This document shows, one piece after another, positions 7,091-13,717 of a DNA stretch of 40,810 nt (positions are counted from its first letter, which is position 1; each line of letters opens with the position of its first letter). The notes below the pieces were generated by a model. It saw only the letters and a program-made list of their open reading frames with translations, did not search any database and had not been told where the DNA came from. Both the position numbers and the translations under genes were made by a program. The DNA is from HGM13634 sp045537285. Its GTDB lineage: Bacteria; Bacillota; Clostridia; TANB77; CAG-508. The DNA lies in NCBI GenBank assembly GCA_045537285.1, contig JAZSPC010000030.1, positions 1-40,810 of the forward strand, written 5' to 3'.

Positions 7091-8473
7091 ATGGTTGATT
7101 CAATGGAAAAAATGGTTGCATTATGCAAAAACAGAGGTATTATTTATGCTGGATCTGAAATTTATGGAGGTTTAGCAAATACTTGGGATTATGGACCTTT
7201 GGGAGTAGAATTAAAAAACAATGTTAAAAAATTATGGATGAAGAAATTTGTTCAAGAAAGTAAATATAATGTTGGATTAGACGCAGCAATTTTGATGAAT
7301 CCACAAACATGGGTTGCATCTGGACACGTTGGTGGTTTTAGTGATCCATTAATTGATTGTAAAGAATGTAAAACACGTCATAGAGCAGATAAATTAATAG
7401 AAGAATGGGCTCATAATAATGGAAAAGATATGATAGCAGACGGTATGTCTGATGTAGAGTTAATAAACTTTATTAAAGAAAATAATATACAATGTCCTAA
7501 TTGTGGAAAAACAAATTTTACAGATATAAGAAAGTTTAATCTTATGTTTAAAACTTTCCAAGGTGTAACAGAGGATTCAAGTGCTGAGATTTATCTAAGA
7601 CCAGAAACAGCGCAAGGTATATTTGTAAACTTTAAAAATGTTGTTAGAACTACAAGAAGAAAATTACCTATTGGTATAGGACAGATAGGAAAAGCATTTA
7701 GAAATGAAATAACACCAGGAAACTTTACATTTAGAACAAGAGAATTTGAACAAATGGAATTAGAATTTTTTTGTGAACCAGGGACAGATTTAGAATGGTT
7801 TAAGTATTGGAAAGATTATTGTAAAAATTTCCTATTATCTCTTGGAATGAAAGAAGAAAATATTAGATTAAGAGACCACTCACCAGAAGAATTAGTATTT
7901 TATTCAAAAGCAACAACAGATATAGAATTCGCATTCCCATTTGGTTGGGGAGAATTATGGGGAATTGCTGATAGAACAGATTATGATTTATCAAGACATA
8001 TGGAACATTCAAAACAAGATTTAATGTACCAAGACCCTATAACAAATGAAAAATTTATACCTTATGTAATAGAGCCATCTTTGGGATGTGATAGAGTAAC
8101 ACTTGCATTTTTATGCAATAGCTATGAAGAACAAGATTTAGGAGAAGGAGATTCAAGAGTAGTATTACATTTACATCCAGCATTAGCACCATTTAAAGTA
8201 GCAGTTTTACCACTTTCTAAAAAACTAAGTGAAAAAGCAGAAGAAATATATGCTGATTTATCAAAAGAATTTATGTGTGATTATGACGAAGCAGGAAGCA
8301 TTGGAAAACGTTATAGAAGAGAAGATGAAATAGGAACTCCATATTGTATAACTGTTGATTTTGATACATTAGAAGATAACATGGTTACAATAAGAGATAG
8401 AGATACAATGGAACAAGTTAGAGTTGAAATTGACAAAGTAAAAGAATGGATAAATGAAAGAATTAAATTCTAA
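7091..8473 (+). CDS. glyS: Glycyl-tRNA synthetase, alpha2 type
   Basis: The 460-aa class II synthetase charges tRNA-Gly. The N-terminus (CKNRGIIYAGSEIYGGLANTWDYGPLG) is typical of the eukaryote-like dimeric form found in many Firmicutes (also called GlyQS), not the alpha2-beta2 enzyme of most bacteria. A zinc-like insertion has CKECKTRHRADKL and later CPNCGKTNFT. Motif 2 (FRNEITPGNFTFRTREFEQMELEFF) and motif 3 (PYVIEPSLGCDRVTLAF) are clear. The C-terminal anticodon-binding domain begins near LHPALAPFKVAVLPL. The start follows GAGGAGGAAAAA. Expression is set by the glycine T-box. Confidence 0.97.
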   Translation: MVDSMEKMVALCKNRGIIYAGSEIYGGLANTWDYGPLGVELKNNVKKLWMKKFVQESKYNVGLDAAILMNPQTWVASGHVGGFSDPLIDCKECKTRHRADKLIEEWAHNNGKDMIADGMSDVELINFIKENNIQCPNCGKTNFTDIRKFNLMFKTFQGVTEDSSAEIYLRPETAQGIFVNFKNVVRTTRRKLPIGIGQIGKAFRNEITPGNFTFRTREFEQMELEFFCEPGTDLEWFKYWKDYCKNFLLSLGMKEENIRLRDHSPEELVFYSKATTDIEFAFPFGWGELWGIADRTDYDLSRHMEHSKQDLMYQDPITNEKFIPYVIEPSLGCDRVTLAFLCNSYEEQDLGEGDSRVVLHLHPALAPFKVAVLPLSKKLSEKAEEIYADLSKEFMCDYDEAGSIGKRYRREDEIGTPYCITVDFDTLEDNMVTIRDRDTMEQVRVEIDKVKEWINERIKF

Positions 8474-8492
8474 GATTTAATAGAAAGAAGAG

Positions 8493-8522
8493 GTGAGTAG
8501 ATTTAAAATCTGCTCACTTTTT
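8493..8522 (+). terminator. Terminator of glyS
   Basis: GTGAGTAGATTT (8493-8504) and AAATCTGCTCAC (8506-8517) pair with one G-T wobble, followed by TTTTT. Confidence 0.8.
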
Positions 8523-8554
8523 AATAAAACAGAAATTATTTTTTTGAAAAAGTA

Positions 8555-8583
8555 TTGACAATAATAATGGGAAAGAGTATAAT
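8555..8583 (+). promoter_or_regulatory. Promoter of the intron-containing tRNA-Tyr gene
   Basis: Consensus TTGACA (8555-8560), a 17-base spacer and consensus TATAAT (8578-8583). A small hairpin (GTTCG/CGAAC, about 8592-8606) lies in the 5' leader before the tRNA. Confidence 0.8.
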
Positions 8584-8611
8584 AATTAAGCGTTCGAAAA
8601 AACGAACACAT

Positions 8612-8917
8612 GGGCAGGTGGCCGAGTGGCTAAAGGCGGCAGACTGTGGTCTTTGGTATCAAATACCTAAAATTGCAGCTCATACAAGTGATTGTATGAT
8701 GAACACCGGGCTAATTCGGGGAATCCTTAACAGGTAAGCTGATGGTAATCCCGAGCTAGAAAAGAAATTTTTGAGTGTAGAGACTTTATACCTGGCATCT
8801 CAAAAGAGATGAAGAGAAAGTCCAGACTACAAACACTAATAGTGGTAATGAAAGTTATAGTAGTAAGAAATCTGTTCTCGTTCGAGTACGATGGTTCGAA
8901 TCCATCCCTGCCCACCA
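8612..8917 (+). tRNA. tRNA-Tyr (anticodon GTA) split by a group I intron
   Basis: Exon 1 is 8612-8647 and exon 2 is 8868-8917. Joined, they give an 86-nt tRNA with acceptor GGGCAGG/CCTGCCC, D arm GCCGAGTGGCTAAAGGC, anticodon arm GCAGA-CTGTAAA-TCTGT (anticodon GTA), a long variable arm CTCG-TT-CGAG and T loop TTCGAAT, ending in discriminator A and encoded CCA. The long variable arm fits bacterial tRNA-Tyr. The 220-nt insertion lies between anticodon positions 35 and 36, so the unspliced transcript cannot be a working tRNA. A terminator follows directly. Confidence 0.93.
8648..8867 (+). ncRNA. Group I self-splicing intron in tRNA-Tyr
   Basis: Exon 1 ends in T and the intron ends in G (8867), as in group I introns. 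P1 can form between exon CTGT (8644-8647) and GCAG (8675-8678), giving the expected U-G pair at the splice site. P2 is CATACAA/TTGTATG (8681-8687 with 8692-8698). P4 is TTCGGG/CCCGAG (8715-8720 with 8750-8755), within P-like AATTCGGGGAATCC and Q-like GGTAATCCCGAGC. The R element is GTGTAGAGACT (8775-8785) and the S element AAAGTCCAGAC (8817-8827), giving P7. These strings closely resemble the core of the Azoarcus tRNA-Ile intron (subgroup IC3). There is no homing endonuclease frame. The intron should remove itself with guanosine as cofactor. Confidence 0.9.
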
Positions 8918-8918
8918 T

Positions 8919-8957
8919 AAAATAAATCCATAGATTTTATCTATGGATTTATTTTTA
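8919..8957 (+). terminator. Terminator of tRNA-Tyr
   Basis: AAATAAATCCATAG/CTATGGATTTATTT stem around ATTTTAT, with T-rich 3' side, starting two bases after CCA. Confidence 0.85.
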
Positions 8958-8967
8958 TAATTTAAAT

Positions 8968-8996
8968 TTGCAAAAACAAAAAGTTTATGTTATAAT
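8968..8996 (+). promoter_or_regulatory. Promoter of the 61-aa orphan gene
   Basis: TTGCAA (8968-8973), a 17-base spacer and TATAAT (8991-8996). A mini-hairpin AGTAC-TATT-GTACT (8997-9010) followed by T's lies at the transcript start. Confidence 0.6.
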
Positions 8997-9083
8997 AGTA
9001 CTATTGTACTTTTTATAATCTCCTTATGGGATTTACACAAAGAAAAAGGACATCAAATAATTATTTTAAGGAGGACATTCTTA

Positions 9084-9269
9084 ATGTGCATCAAAGAAGT
9101 TCGGAGTGCCGACGAAAGAAATTCTGCCATACGTTCTTACAAAGTAGAAATATCTATGGAAGAAGCAGAAAATGGAAGAAAGTATTTTTGGCTTCCAAAC
9201 GGAAAACGCTATTATATTGATGGCGATTCAGATGAGGTGTATCTTGCAGAAAATCAAAGTCAAGATTGA
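9084..9269 (+). CDS. Orphan 61-aa hypothetical protein
   Basis: The start follows AAGGAGGACATTCTTA and the gene ends in a strong terminator, so a real small gene is likely. I do not recognise the family. The product is charged and soluble, with KYFWLPNGKRYYIDGDSDEVYL in the second half, which looks like two beta-strands. Its codon use (CGG, GCC, GAC, CGC, GGC, AAC) is richer in G/C endings than that of the flanking glyS and ABC transporter genes, which suggests acquisition or a distinct expression class. An overlapping frame at 9026-9220 has no ribosome-binding site and is taken to be a shadow. It belongs to a set of five similar isolated genes in this window. Confidence 0.75.
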   Translation: MCIKEVRSADERNSAIRSYKVEISMEEAENGRKYFWLPNGKRYYIDGDSDEVYLAENQSQD

Positions 9270-9271
9270 AC

Positions 9272-9312
9272 AAAAAGAGCAAACATATTAATATGTTTGC
9301 TCTTTTTGTTTT
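9272..9312 (+). terminator. Terminator of the 61-aa gene
   Basis: Sixteen-pair stem AAAAAGAGCAAACATA/TATGTTTGCTCTTTTT with loop TTAA and a following GTTTT. Confidence 0.9.
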
Positions 9313-9364
9313 CACTTTTATTGTTTTATGTGAATATTATATAAGTATAGTAGGAGGAAAACAT

Positions 9365-10141
9365 ATGAAGGAAATATTAAAATTAGAAAACATATGTAAG
9401 ACATATCAGGCTAAAAATGGTGAAACAGAAGCTTTAAGAAATGTGAATTTTAGTGTAAATGAAGGTGAATTTGCAAGCATAATAGGACCAAGTGGATGTG
9501 GTAAATCAACTATTTTATCAATAGCTGCGGGCTTAGAAAAAAAGAGTAGTGGTAAGATATATATTGATAGAATTGAAGCAGAAGATGTATCATCTAAAAT
9601 TGGGTATATGTTGCAAAGGGATAGCCTATTAGAATGGCGAACTATCTATAACAATGTGTTGTTTGGACTAGAAATAACACATAGAAAAACAAAAGAAAAT
9701 GAAGAATACGTAAGAGAATTATTAAAGAAATATAATCTTTATGAATTTAAGGATAAATATCCTACACAACTATCAGGAGGAATGAGGCAAAGAGTTGCTT
9801 TAATTAGAACACTTGCAATACGTCCAGAAATTCTATTATTAGATGAAGCTTTTTCTGCCTTAGATTATCAAACAAGAATGATGGTAACAAAAGACATATA
9901 CAACATATTAAAAAATGAAAATATTACAACTTTAATGGTTACACATGACATTTCAGAAGCAATTAGTATGTCTGATAAAGTAATAGTTTTAACTAAAAGA
10001 CCAGCAACTGTTAAGAAGATTGAAACTATTGATTTTGAAATGGAAAATAGAGACCCAGTAAATTGTAGAAAAAATCCTAAGTTTAGCAAATATTTTGATA
10101 GCTTATGGAAGGAGCTAGATGTGGATGCAAAAGAAAAATAA
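9365..10141 (+). CDS. NitT/TauT-family ABC transporter, ATP-binding protein
   Basis: The start at 9365 follows AGGAGGAAAACAT; the open frame extends upstream to 9266, but through the terminator of the preceding gene. The 258-aa ATPase has Walker A GPSGCGKST (41-49), a Q-loop (LQRDSLLEW), signature LSGGMRQR (136-143), Walker B ILLLDE (156-161), a D-loop (SALD) and switch His (VTHD). The length and the C-terminal segment that follows MSDKVIVLTKRPATV fit the SsuB/TauB/NrtD group. It powers uptake by the permease and binding protein encoded next. The 3' end overlaps the permease gene by 23 bases, so the two are translationally coupled. Confidence 0.93.
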   Translation: MKEILKLENICKTYQAKNGETEALRNVNFSVNEGEFASIIGPSGCGKSTILSIAAGLEKKSSGKIYIDRIEAEDVSSKIGYMLQRDSLLEWRTIYNNVLFGLEITHRKTKENEEYVRELLKKYNLYEFKDKYPTQLSGGMRQRVALIRTLAIRPEILLLDEAFSALDYQTRMMVTKDIYNILKNENITTLMVTHDISEAISMSDKVIVLTKRPATVKKIETIDFEMENRDPVNCRKNPKFSKYFDSLWKELDVDAKEK

Positions 10142-10934
10142 TTCAGAAGAAAGAAAAAAATATTTAAGAAAAAATATGATTACAAAAGTTACAATAGTTG
10201 TAACTCAAATTACAATATTAATAGCTTTTATAATCTTATGGGAAGTACTTGCAAACAAAGGAATAATAGATAGCTTTATAACTAGTCAGCCTTCTAGAAT
10301 GCTAAAAACATTTATGAATTTATCGCAAAATGATTTATTAAAACACTTAGGTGTTACAGTATATGAAACAATAGTAGGTTTTTTATCTGGAACAGCTTTG
10401 GGAATAATAATAGCAATAATTTTATGGTCATCTAAATTTTTATCAAAAGTTGCAGAGCCTTTTTTAGTAGTATTAAATAGTCTTCCTAAAATTGCCTTGG
10501 GTCCAGTAATAATAATATGGGTTGGTGCTGGTACATCTGCAATTATAGTAATGGCACTTGCAATTTCATTAGTTGTAACAATACTTGAAATTTTAAATGG
10601 CTTTATAAATACAGATAATGAAAAAATTAAAATGGCAAGAACTTTTGGTGCAAATAAGTTTCAGCTATTAACTAAAATAGTTATTCCTGCTAATATATCA
10701 ACATTTATAAATTCTCTTAAAGTAAATATAGGTCTTTCCCTTGTTGGTGTTATATCAGGAGAATTCTTAGTGTCAAAAGCAGGTTTAGGATATTTAATAG
10801 TATATGGTGGTCAGGTATTCCAATTAGATTTGGTAATGGCAAGTGTAGTAATACTAGCTGTTGTTGCAGCTGTTATGTATGAAGCAGTCGTCCTACTAGA
10901 AAAATTAATTTTAAGAAGCAAAAGATTTGGATAA
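10119..10934 (+). CDS. NitT/TauT-family ABC transporter, permease
   Basis: The 271-aa protein starts with ATG at 10119 behind AAGGAG inside the end of the ATPase gene. After a charged N-terminus there are about six membrane segments, and the EAA-like cytoplasmic loop reads MARTFGANKFQLLTKIVIPANI, followed by SLVGVISGEFLVSKAGLGYLI, typical of SsuC/TauC/ThiX-like permeases. It forms the membrane channel with the ATPase at 9365. The solute cannot be told from the sequence; this group moves sulfonates, nitrate, bicarbonate, riboflavin or pyrimidine thiamine precursors. Confidence 0.93.
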   Translation: MWMQKKNNSEERKKYLRKNMITKVTIVVTQITILIAFIILWEVLANKGIIDSFITSQPSRMLKTFMNLSQNDLLKHLGVTVYETIVGFLSGTALGIIIAIILWSSKFLSKVAEPFLVVLNSLPKIALGPVIIIWVGAGTSAIIVMALAISLVVTILEILNGFINTDNEKIKMARTFGANKFQLLTKIVIPANISTFINSLKVNIGLSLVGVISGEFLVSKAGLGYLIVYGGQVFQLDLVMASVVILAVVAAVMYEAVVLLEKLILRSKRFG

Positions 10935-10950
10935 TTTAAAAGAATATATA

Positions 10951-10981
10951 AGAGGAAAAAGATAATATGTCTTTTTCCTCT
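10951..10981 (+). other. Perfect hairpin between permease and binding-protein genes
   Basis: AGAGGAAAAAGA (10951-10962) pairs with TCTTTTTCCTCT (10970-10981). The 3' arm contains TTTTT, so it may work as a weak terminator or as an mRNA end protector that changes the ratio of binding protein to transporter. Confidence 0.7.
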
Positions 10982-11004
10982 AAATGAGAAAGGAGATTTT
11001 AGTC

Positions 11005-12021
11005 TTGAAAAAGGTTTTAATAAGTATACTTATTGGATTAATAGTTGTAGGTGCTGTTATAGCAGCAGTTATAATAGTTAATCAAAATAGAGAGCAAGAG
11101 CAAACAGGGGTAACTACAATACAATTAAATGAGGTTACACGTTCAGTATTTTATGCACCTCAATATGTTGCAATAGCTAATAAATATTTTGAACAAGAAG
11201 GGTTAAATATAGAAATTACAACAGGTCAAGGTGCTGATAAAGTTATGACAGCAGTGTTAGCAGGTCAAAGTGATATTGGTTTTGCTGGGCCGGAGGCAGC
11301 TATTTATGTATATAATGAAGGAAAAGCGGACTATATAGAAGTATTCGCACAAATGACTAAAAGAGATGGTTCATTTTTAGTAAGTAGAGCTAAAAATGAT
11401 AATTTTAAATGGACAGATTTAAAAGGTTCTACCATAATTCCAGGTAGAAAAGGTGGAGTTCCATATATGACATTTGAATATGTTTTAAAACAGAATGGGA
11501 TAGACACTAAAAATGAAGTTGTTTTAGATGATAGTATAAAATTCGACTTAATGGCTGGTGCGTTTGCTGGTGGAAATGCAGACTATGTAACACTATTTGA
11601 ACCAACAGCATCAATGACAGAAGCACAAGGTAAAGGATATATTGTGGCATCTGTTGGTGAAGCAGCAGGCGAAATACCATATACAGCATATTTTGCGAAG
11701 AAAAGCTACATTGAATCAAATCCTGAAATAATACAAGGATTTACAAATGCAACATATAAAGGATTGCAATGGGTAAAAAAACATACAGCAAAAGAAATAG
11801 CAGAAGTAATAGTAAGCTTTTTCCCGGATACAGATATAGAAATGCTTGCTGAATCAGTACAAAGCTATAAGGATATAGATGCTTGGAATGAGACACCAGT
11901 ATTAAAAGAAGAGGCTTTTGATAGACTTCAAACTGTTATGGCAGAGGCAGGAGAGCTTGATACAAAAGCACCATATAATGTAATAGTAAATAATAAATAT
12001 GCAGAAAATGCAGTTAAATAG
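11005..12021 (+). CDS. NMT1/THI5-like substrate-binding protein of the NitT/TauT transporter
   Basis: TTG at 11005 is taken as start because AAAGGAGA stands eight bases upstream; the in-frame ATG at 10984 has no ribosome-binding site. The 338-aa product starts with Lys-Lys and a long hydrophobic segment (VLISILIGLIVVGAVIAAVIIV), with no Cys for lipid attachment, so it seems to be anchored by an uncleaved helix. The body matches the periplasmic-binding fold of the NMT1/THI5/SsuA group: FYAPQYVAIANKYFEQEGL, GADKVMTAVLAGQSDIGFAG and GGNADYVTLFEP. It captures the solute outside the cell and hands it to the permease. No TPP riboswitch is visible upstream, so thiamine-precursor uptake is not supported. 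Confidence 0.9.
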   Translation: MKKVLISILIGLIVVGAVIAAVIIVNQNREQEQTGVTTIQLNEVTRSVFYAPQYVAIANKYFEQEGLNIEITTGQGADKVMTAVLAGQSDIGFAGPEAAIYVYNEGKADYIEVFAQMTKRDGSFLVSRAKNDNFKWTDLKGSTIIPGRKGGVPYMTFEYVLKQNGIDTKNEVVLDDSIKFDLMAGAFAGGNADYVTLFEPTASMTEAQGKGYIVASVGEAAGEIPYTAYFAKKSYIESNPEIIQGFTNATYKGLQWVKKHTAKEIAEVIVSFFPDTDIEMLAESVQSYKDIDAWNETPVLKEEAFDRLQTVMAEAGELDTKAPYNVIVNNKYAENAVK

Positions 12022-12029
12022 ATAATAAA

Positions 12030-12058
12030 TTGAAAATTTTATGTAAATATGATAAAAT
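12030..12058 (+). promoter_or_regulatory. Promoter of the 75-aa Cys-rich gene, with TTTATGTAAA box
   Basis: TTGAAA (12030-12035), a 17-base spacer with TTTATGTAAA and an extended -10 TGA, then TAAAAT (12053-12058). The spacer box recurs at three other orphan genes. Confidence 0.6.
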
Positions 12059-12106
12059 AATTTGGACACAGTAGTGTTAATAAGCACAAGTGAAGGAGAA
12101 TTTTTA

Positions 12107-12334
12107 ATGAAAGTAATTAAAGAAAATAAAAGCACAATGCGTGTGAATTGCAAGAAATGTGATGCTGAACTCGAAATTAGTGCTGGCGATTTAAAAAAAG
12201 AGCCTGATGACGACTGGGGTTATGGAGCATATTATTATGTGTGCCCTTGTTGCCATTCGACCCAGTATCGTTTGCTTAACGAAGTATCTAAACAAGTTCG
12301 TGCTGAATTTTCAAGATTGAATGAGAATAATTAA
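12107..12334 (+). CDS. Orphan 75-aa zinc-ribbon-like protein
   Basis: The start at 12107 follows GAAGGAGAATTTTTA. The product has NCKKCDAEL near the N-terminus and VCPCCHSTQYRL in the middle, two CxxC knuckles spaced as in small zinc ribbons, separated by an acidic stretch (KKEPDDDWGYG). I do not recognise the family; zinc binding is inferred from the Cys pairs. A single-gene unit with its own promoter and terminator. GCC, GAC, CGT and CTC/CTT codons appear more often than in the neighbouring core genes. Confidence 0.75.
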   Translation: MKVIKENKSTMRVNCKKCDAELEISAGDLKKEPDDDWGYGAYYYVCPCCHSTQYRLLNEVSKQVRAEFSRLNENN

Positions 12335-12343
12335 AAATTCACC

Positions 12344-12368
12344 AAAGGAGGCATATATGCCTCCTTTT
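12344..12368 (+). terminator. Terminator of the 75-aa gene
   Basis: AAAGGAGGCATA/TATGCCTCCTTT is a perfect self-complementary stem followed by a T. Confidence 0.8.
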
Positions 12369-12402
12369 ACTTTATATAAACTAAAAAACTTTAAATATTA
12401 AA

Positions 12403-12431
12403 TTGACATCTAACCTTATTAATAATATAAT
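12403..12431 (+). promoter_or_regulatory. Promoter of the CofE-like gene
   Basis: Consensus TTGACA (12403-12408), a 17-base spacer and consensus TATAAT (12426-12431). Confidence 0.75.
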
Positions 12432-12473
12432 GACTGCGTGATAAAATTAACTTTGAAAGGTTAGGTGTTTTTT

Positions 12474-13667
12474 ATGGGAAAAATGGTAGGTACAATTTCA
12501 AGAGGAATTCGTACACCAATTATTCGTAGTGGGGATAATCTAGTTGAGATGGTTGCAGATTCAGTTATAGAAGCAGCAAAGGATGAAGGATTTGAAATAA
12601 GAGATAGAGATATTATTTCAGTAACAGAATCTATTGTAGCAAGAGCACAAGATAATTATGTAACGGTAGATGATATTGCGACAGATATAAGAAATAAATT
12701 TAAAGGAGATACTCTTGGAGTTATATTTCCAATATTAAGTAGAAATCGTTTTTCTATATGTTTAAAAGCTATTGCAAAAGGTACAAAGAAAATAGTATTA
12801 ATGCTTAGTTATCCATCAGATGAAGTCGGAAATCATCTTGTTTCAGTAGATATGATTAATGAAAAAGGTATTAATCCATATACAGATGTTTTAACAGAAG
12901 AAAAATATAGAGAATTATTTGGATATGTTAAACATCCATTTACAGGTGTAGACTATGTTGAGTATTATGGAGAACTTATAAAAGAAGCGGGAGCAGAGGT
13001 AGAAATAATATTCTCAAACAATCCTCGTACAATCTTAAATTATACAAAGGATGTACTTGTTTGTGATATCCATACAAGACAAACAACCAAGAAAAGTCTT
13101 AAAGAAAATGGTGGAAATACAATATTAGGATTAGATGATATATTAACAAACCCAATAAATGGCAGTGGATGCAATGAAGAGTATGGACTTTTAGGTTCAA
13201 ACAAAGCAACAGAGGAGAAAGTAAAACTTTTCCCTAGAAATTGTGAAGAATTTGTTTTAGAACTTCAAGCAGAAATGTTTAAAAGAACAGGAAAAAATGT
13301 TGAAGTAATGGTATATGGTGATGGAGCATTCAAAGATCCAGTAGGAAAGATTTGGGAGCTTGCAGATCCAGTTGTATCACCAGGATATACAAAAGGTTTA
13401 GAGGGAACGCCAAATGAAGTAAAATTAAAATATTTAGCAGATAATAACTTTGCTCATTTAGAAGGTGAAGAACTAAGAAACGCAATAAAAGAACATATAA
13501 AAAATAAAAAAGAAAATCTTGTTGGTGCAATGGAATCACAAGGAACAACTCCAAGAAGATTAACAGACCTTATAGGTTCATTATGTGACCTAACATCTGG
13601 AAGTGGAGATAAAGGAACACCTGTTGTATATATTCAAGGATATTTTGATAATTATACAAATCAATAA
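12474..13667 (+). CDS. Coenzyme F420-0:L-glutamate ligase-like (CofE family) protein
   Basis: The ATG at 12474 follows TTAGGTG at a sensible distance; a GTG at 12465 is in frame but less likely. The 397-aa product resembles the long CofE-like proteins common in Clostridia: GTISRGIRTPIIRSGDNLVEMV, a Ser/Thr-rich RDRDIISVTESIVARAQ loop, then VYGDGAFKDPVGKIWELADPVVSPGYTKGLEG and a C-terminal TTPRRLTDLIGSL...GDKGTPVV. CofE adds glutamate to the F420 precursor. F420 is not known in most gut Clostridia and no other F420 gene is in the window, so it may act on another folate- or flavin-like substrate; that is a guess. Single-gene unit, convergent with asnS. Confidence 0.75.
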   Translation: MGKMVGTISRGIRTPIIRSGDNLVEMVADSVIEAAKDEGFEIRDRDIISVTESIVARAQDNYVTVDDIATDIRNKFKGDTLGVIFPILSRNRFSICLKAIAKGTKKIVLMLSYPSDEVGNHLVSVDMINEKGINPYTDVLTEEKYRELFGYVKHPFTGVDYVEYYGELIKEAGAEVEIIFSNNPRTILNYTKDVLVCDIHTRQTTKKSLKENGGNTILGLDDILTNPINGSGCNEEYGLLGSNKATEEKVKLFPRNCEEFVLELQAEMFKRTGKNVEVMVYGDGAFKDPVGKIWELADPVVSPGYTKGLEGTPNEVKLKYLADNNFAHLEGEELRNAIKEHIKNKKENLVGAMESQGTTPRRLTDLIGSLCDLTSGSGDKGTPVVYIQGYFDNYTNQ

Positions 13668-13683
13668 GAAAAAAATATAAAGA

Positions 13684-13712
13684 AAAACACTACATTTAAT
13701 GTAGTGTTTTTT
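13684..13712 (+). terminator. Terminator shared by the CofE-like gene and asnS
   Basis: AAAACACTACAT/TGTAGTGTTTT around TTAA, A-rich on one side and T-rich on the other, so it can act in both directions between the convergent genes. Confidence 0.85.
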
Positions 13713-13717
13713 ATATA

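Noticed and set aside
8555..8918. Open frames of about 60 codons on both strands across the tRNA-Tyr region
   Set aside because: They are explained by the tRNA exons and the group I intron; there is no ribosome-binding site and no homing-endonuclease motif.
9026..9220. Alternative 64-codon frame overlapping the 61-aa gene
   Set aside because: No ribosome-binding site, and the neighbouring frame at 9084 has an ideal one and ends before the terminator.
9313..9364. Possible TPP riboswitch before the NitT/TauT-type transporter
   Set aside because: The intergenic stretch is about 50 bases with no TPP consensus (CTGAGA, ACCTGA).
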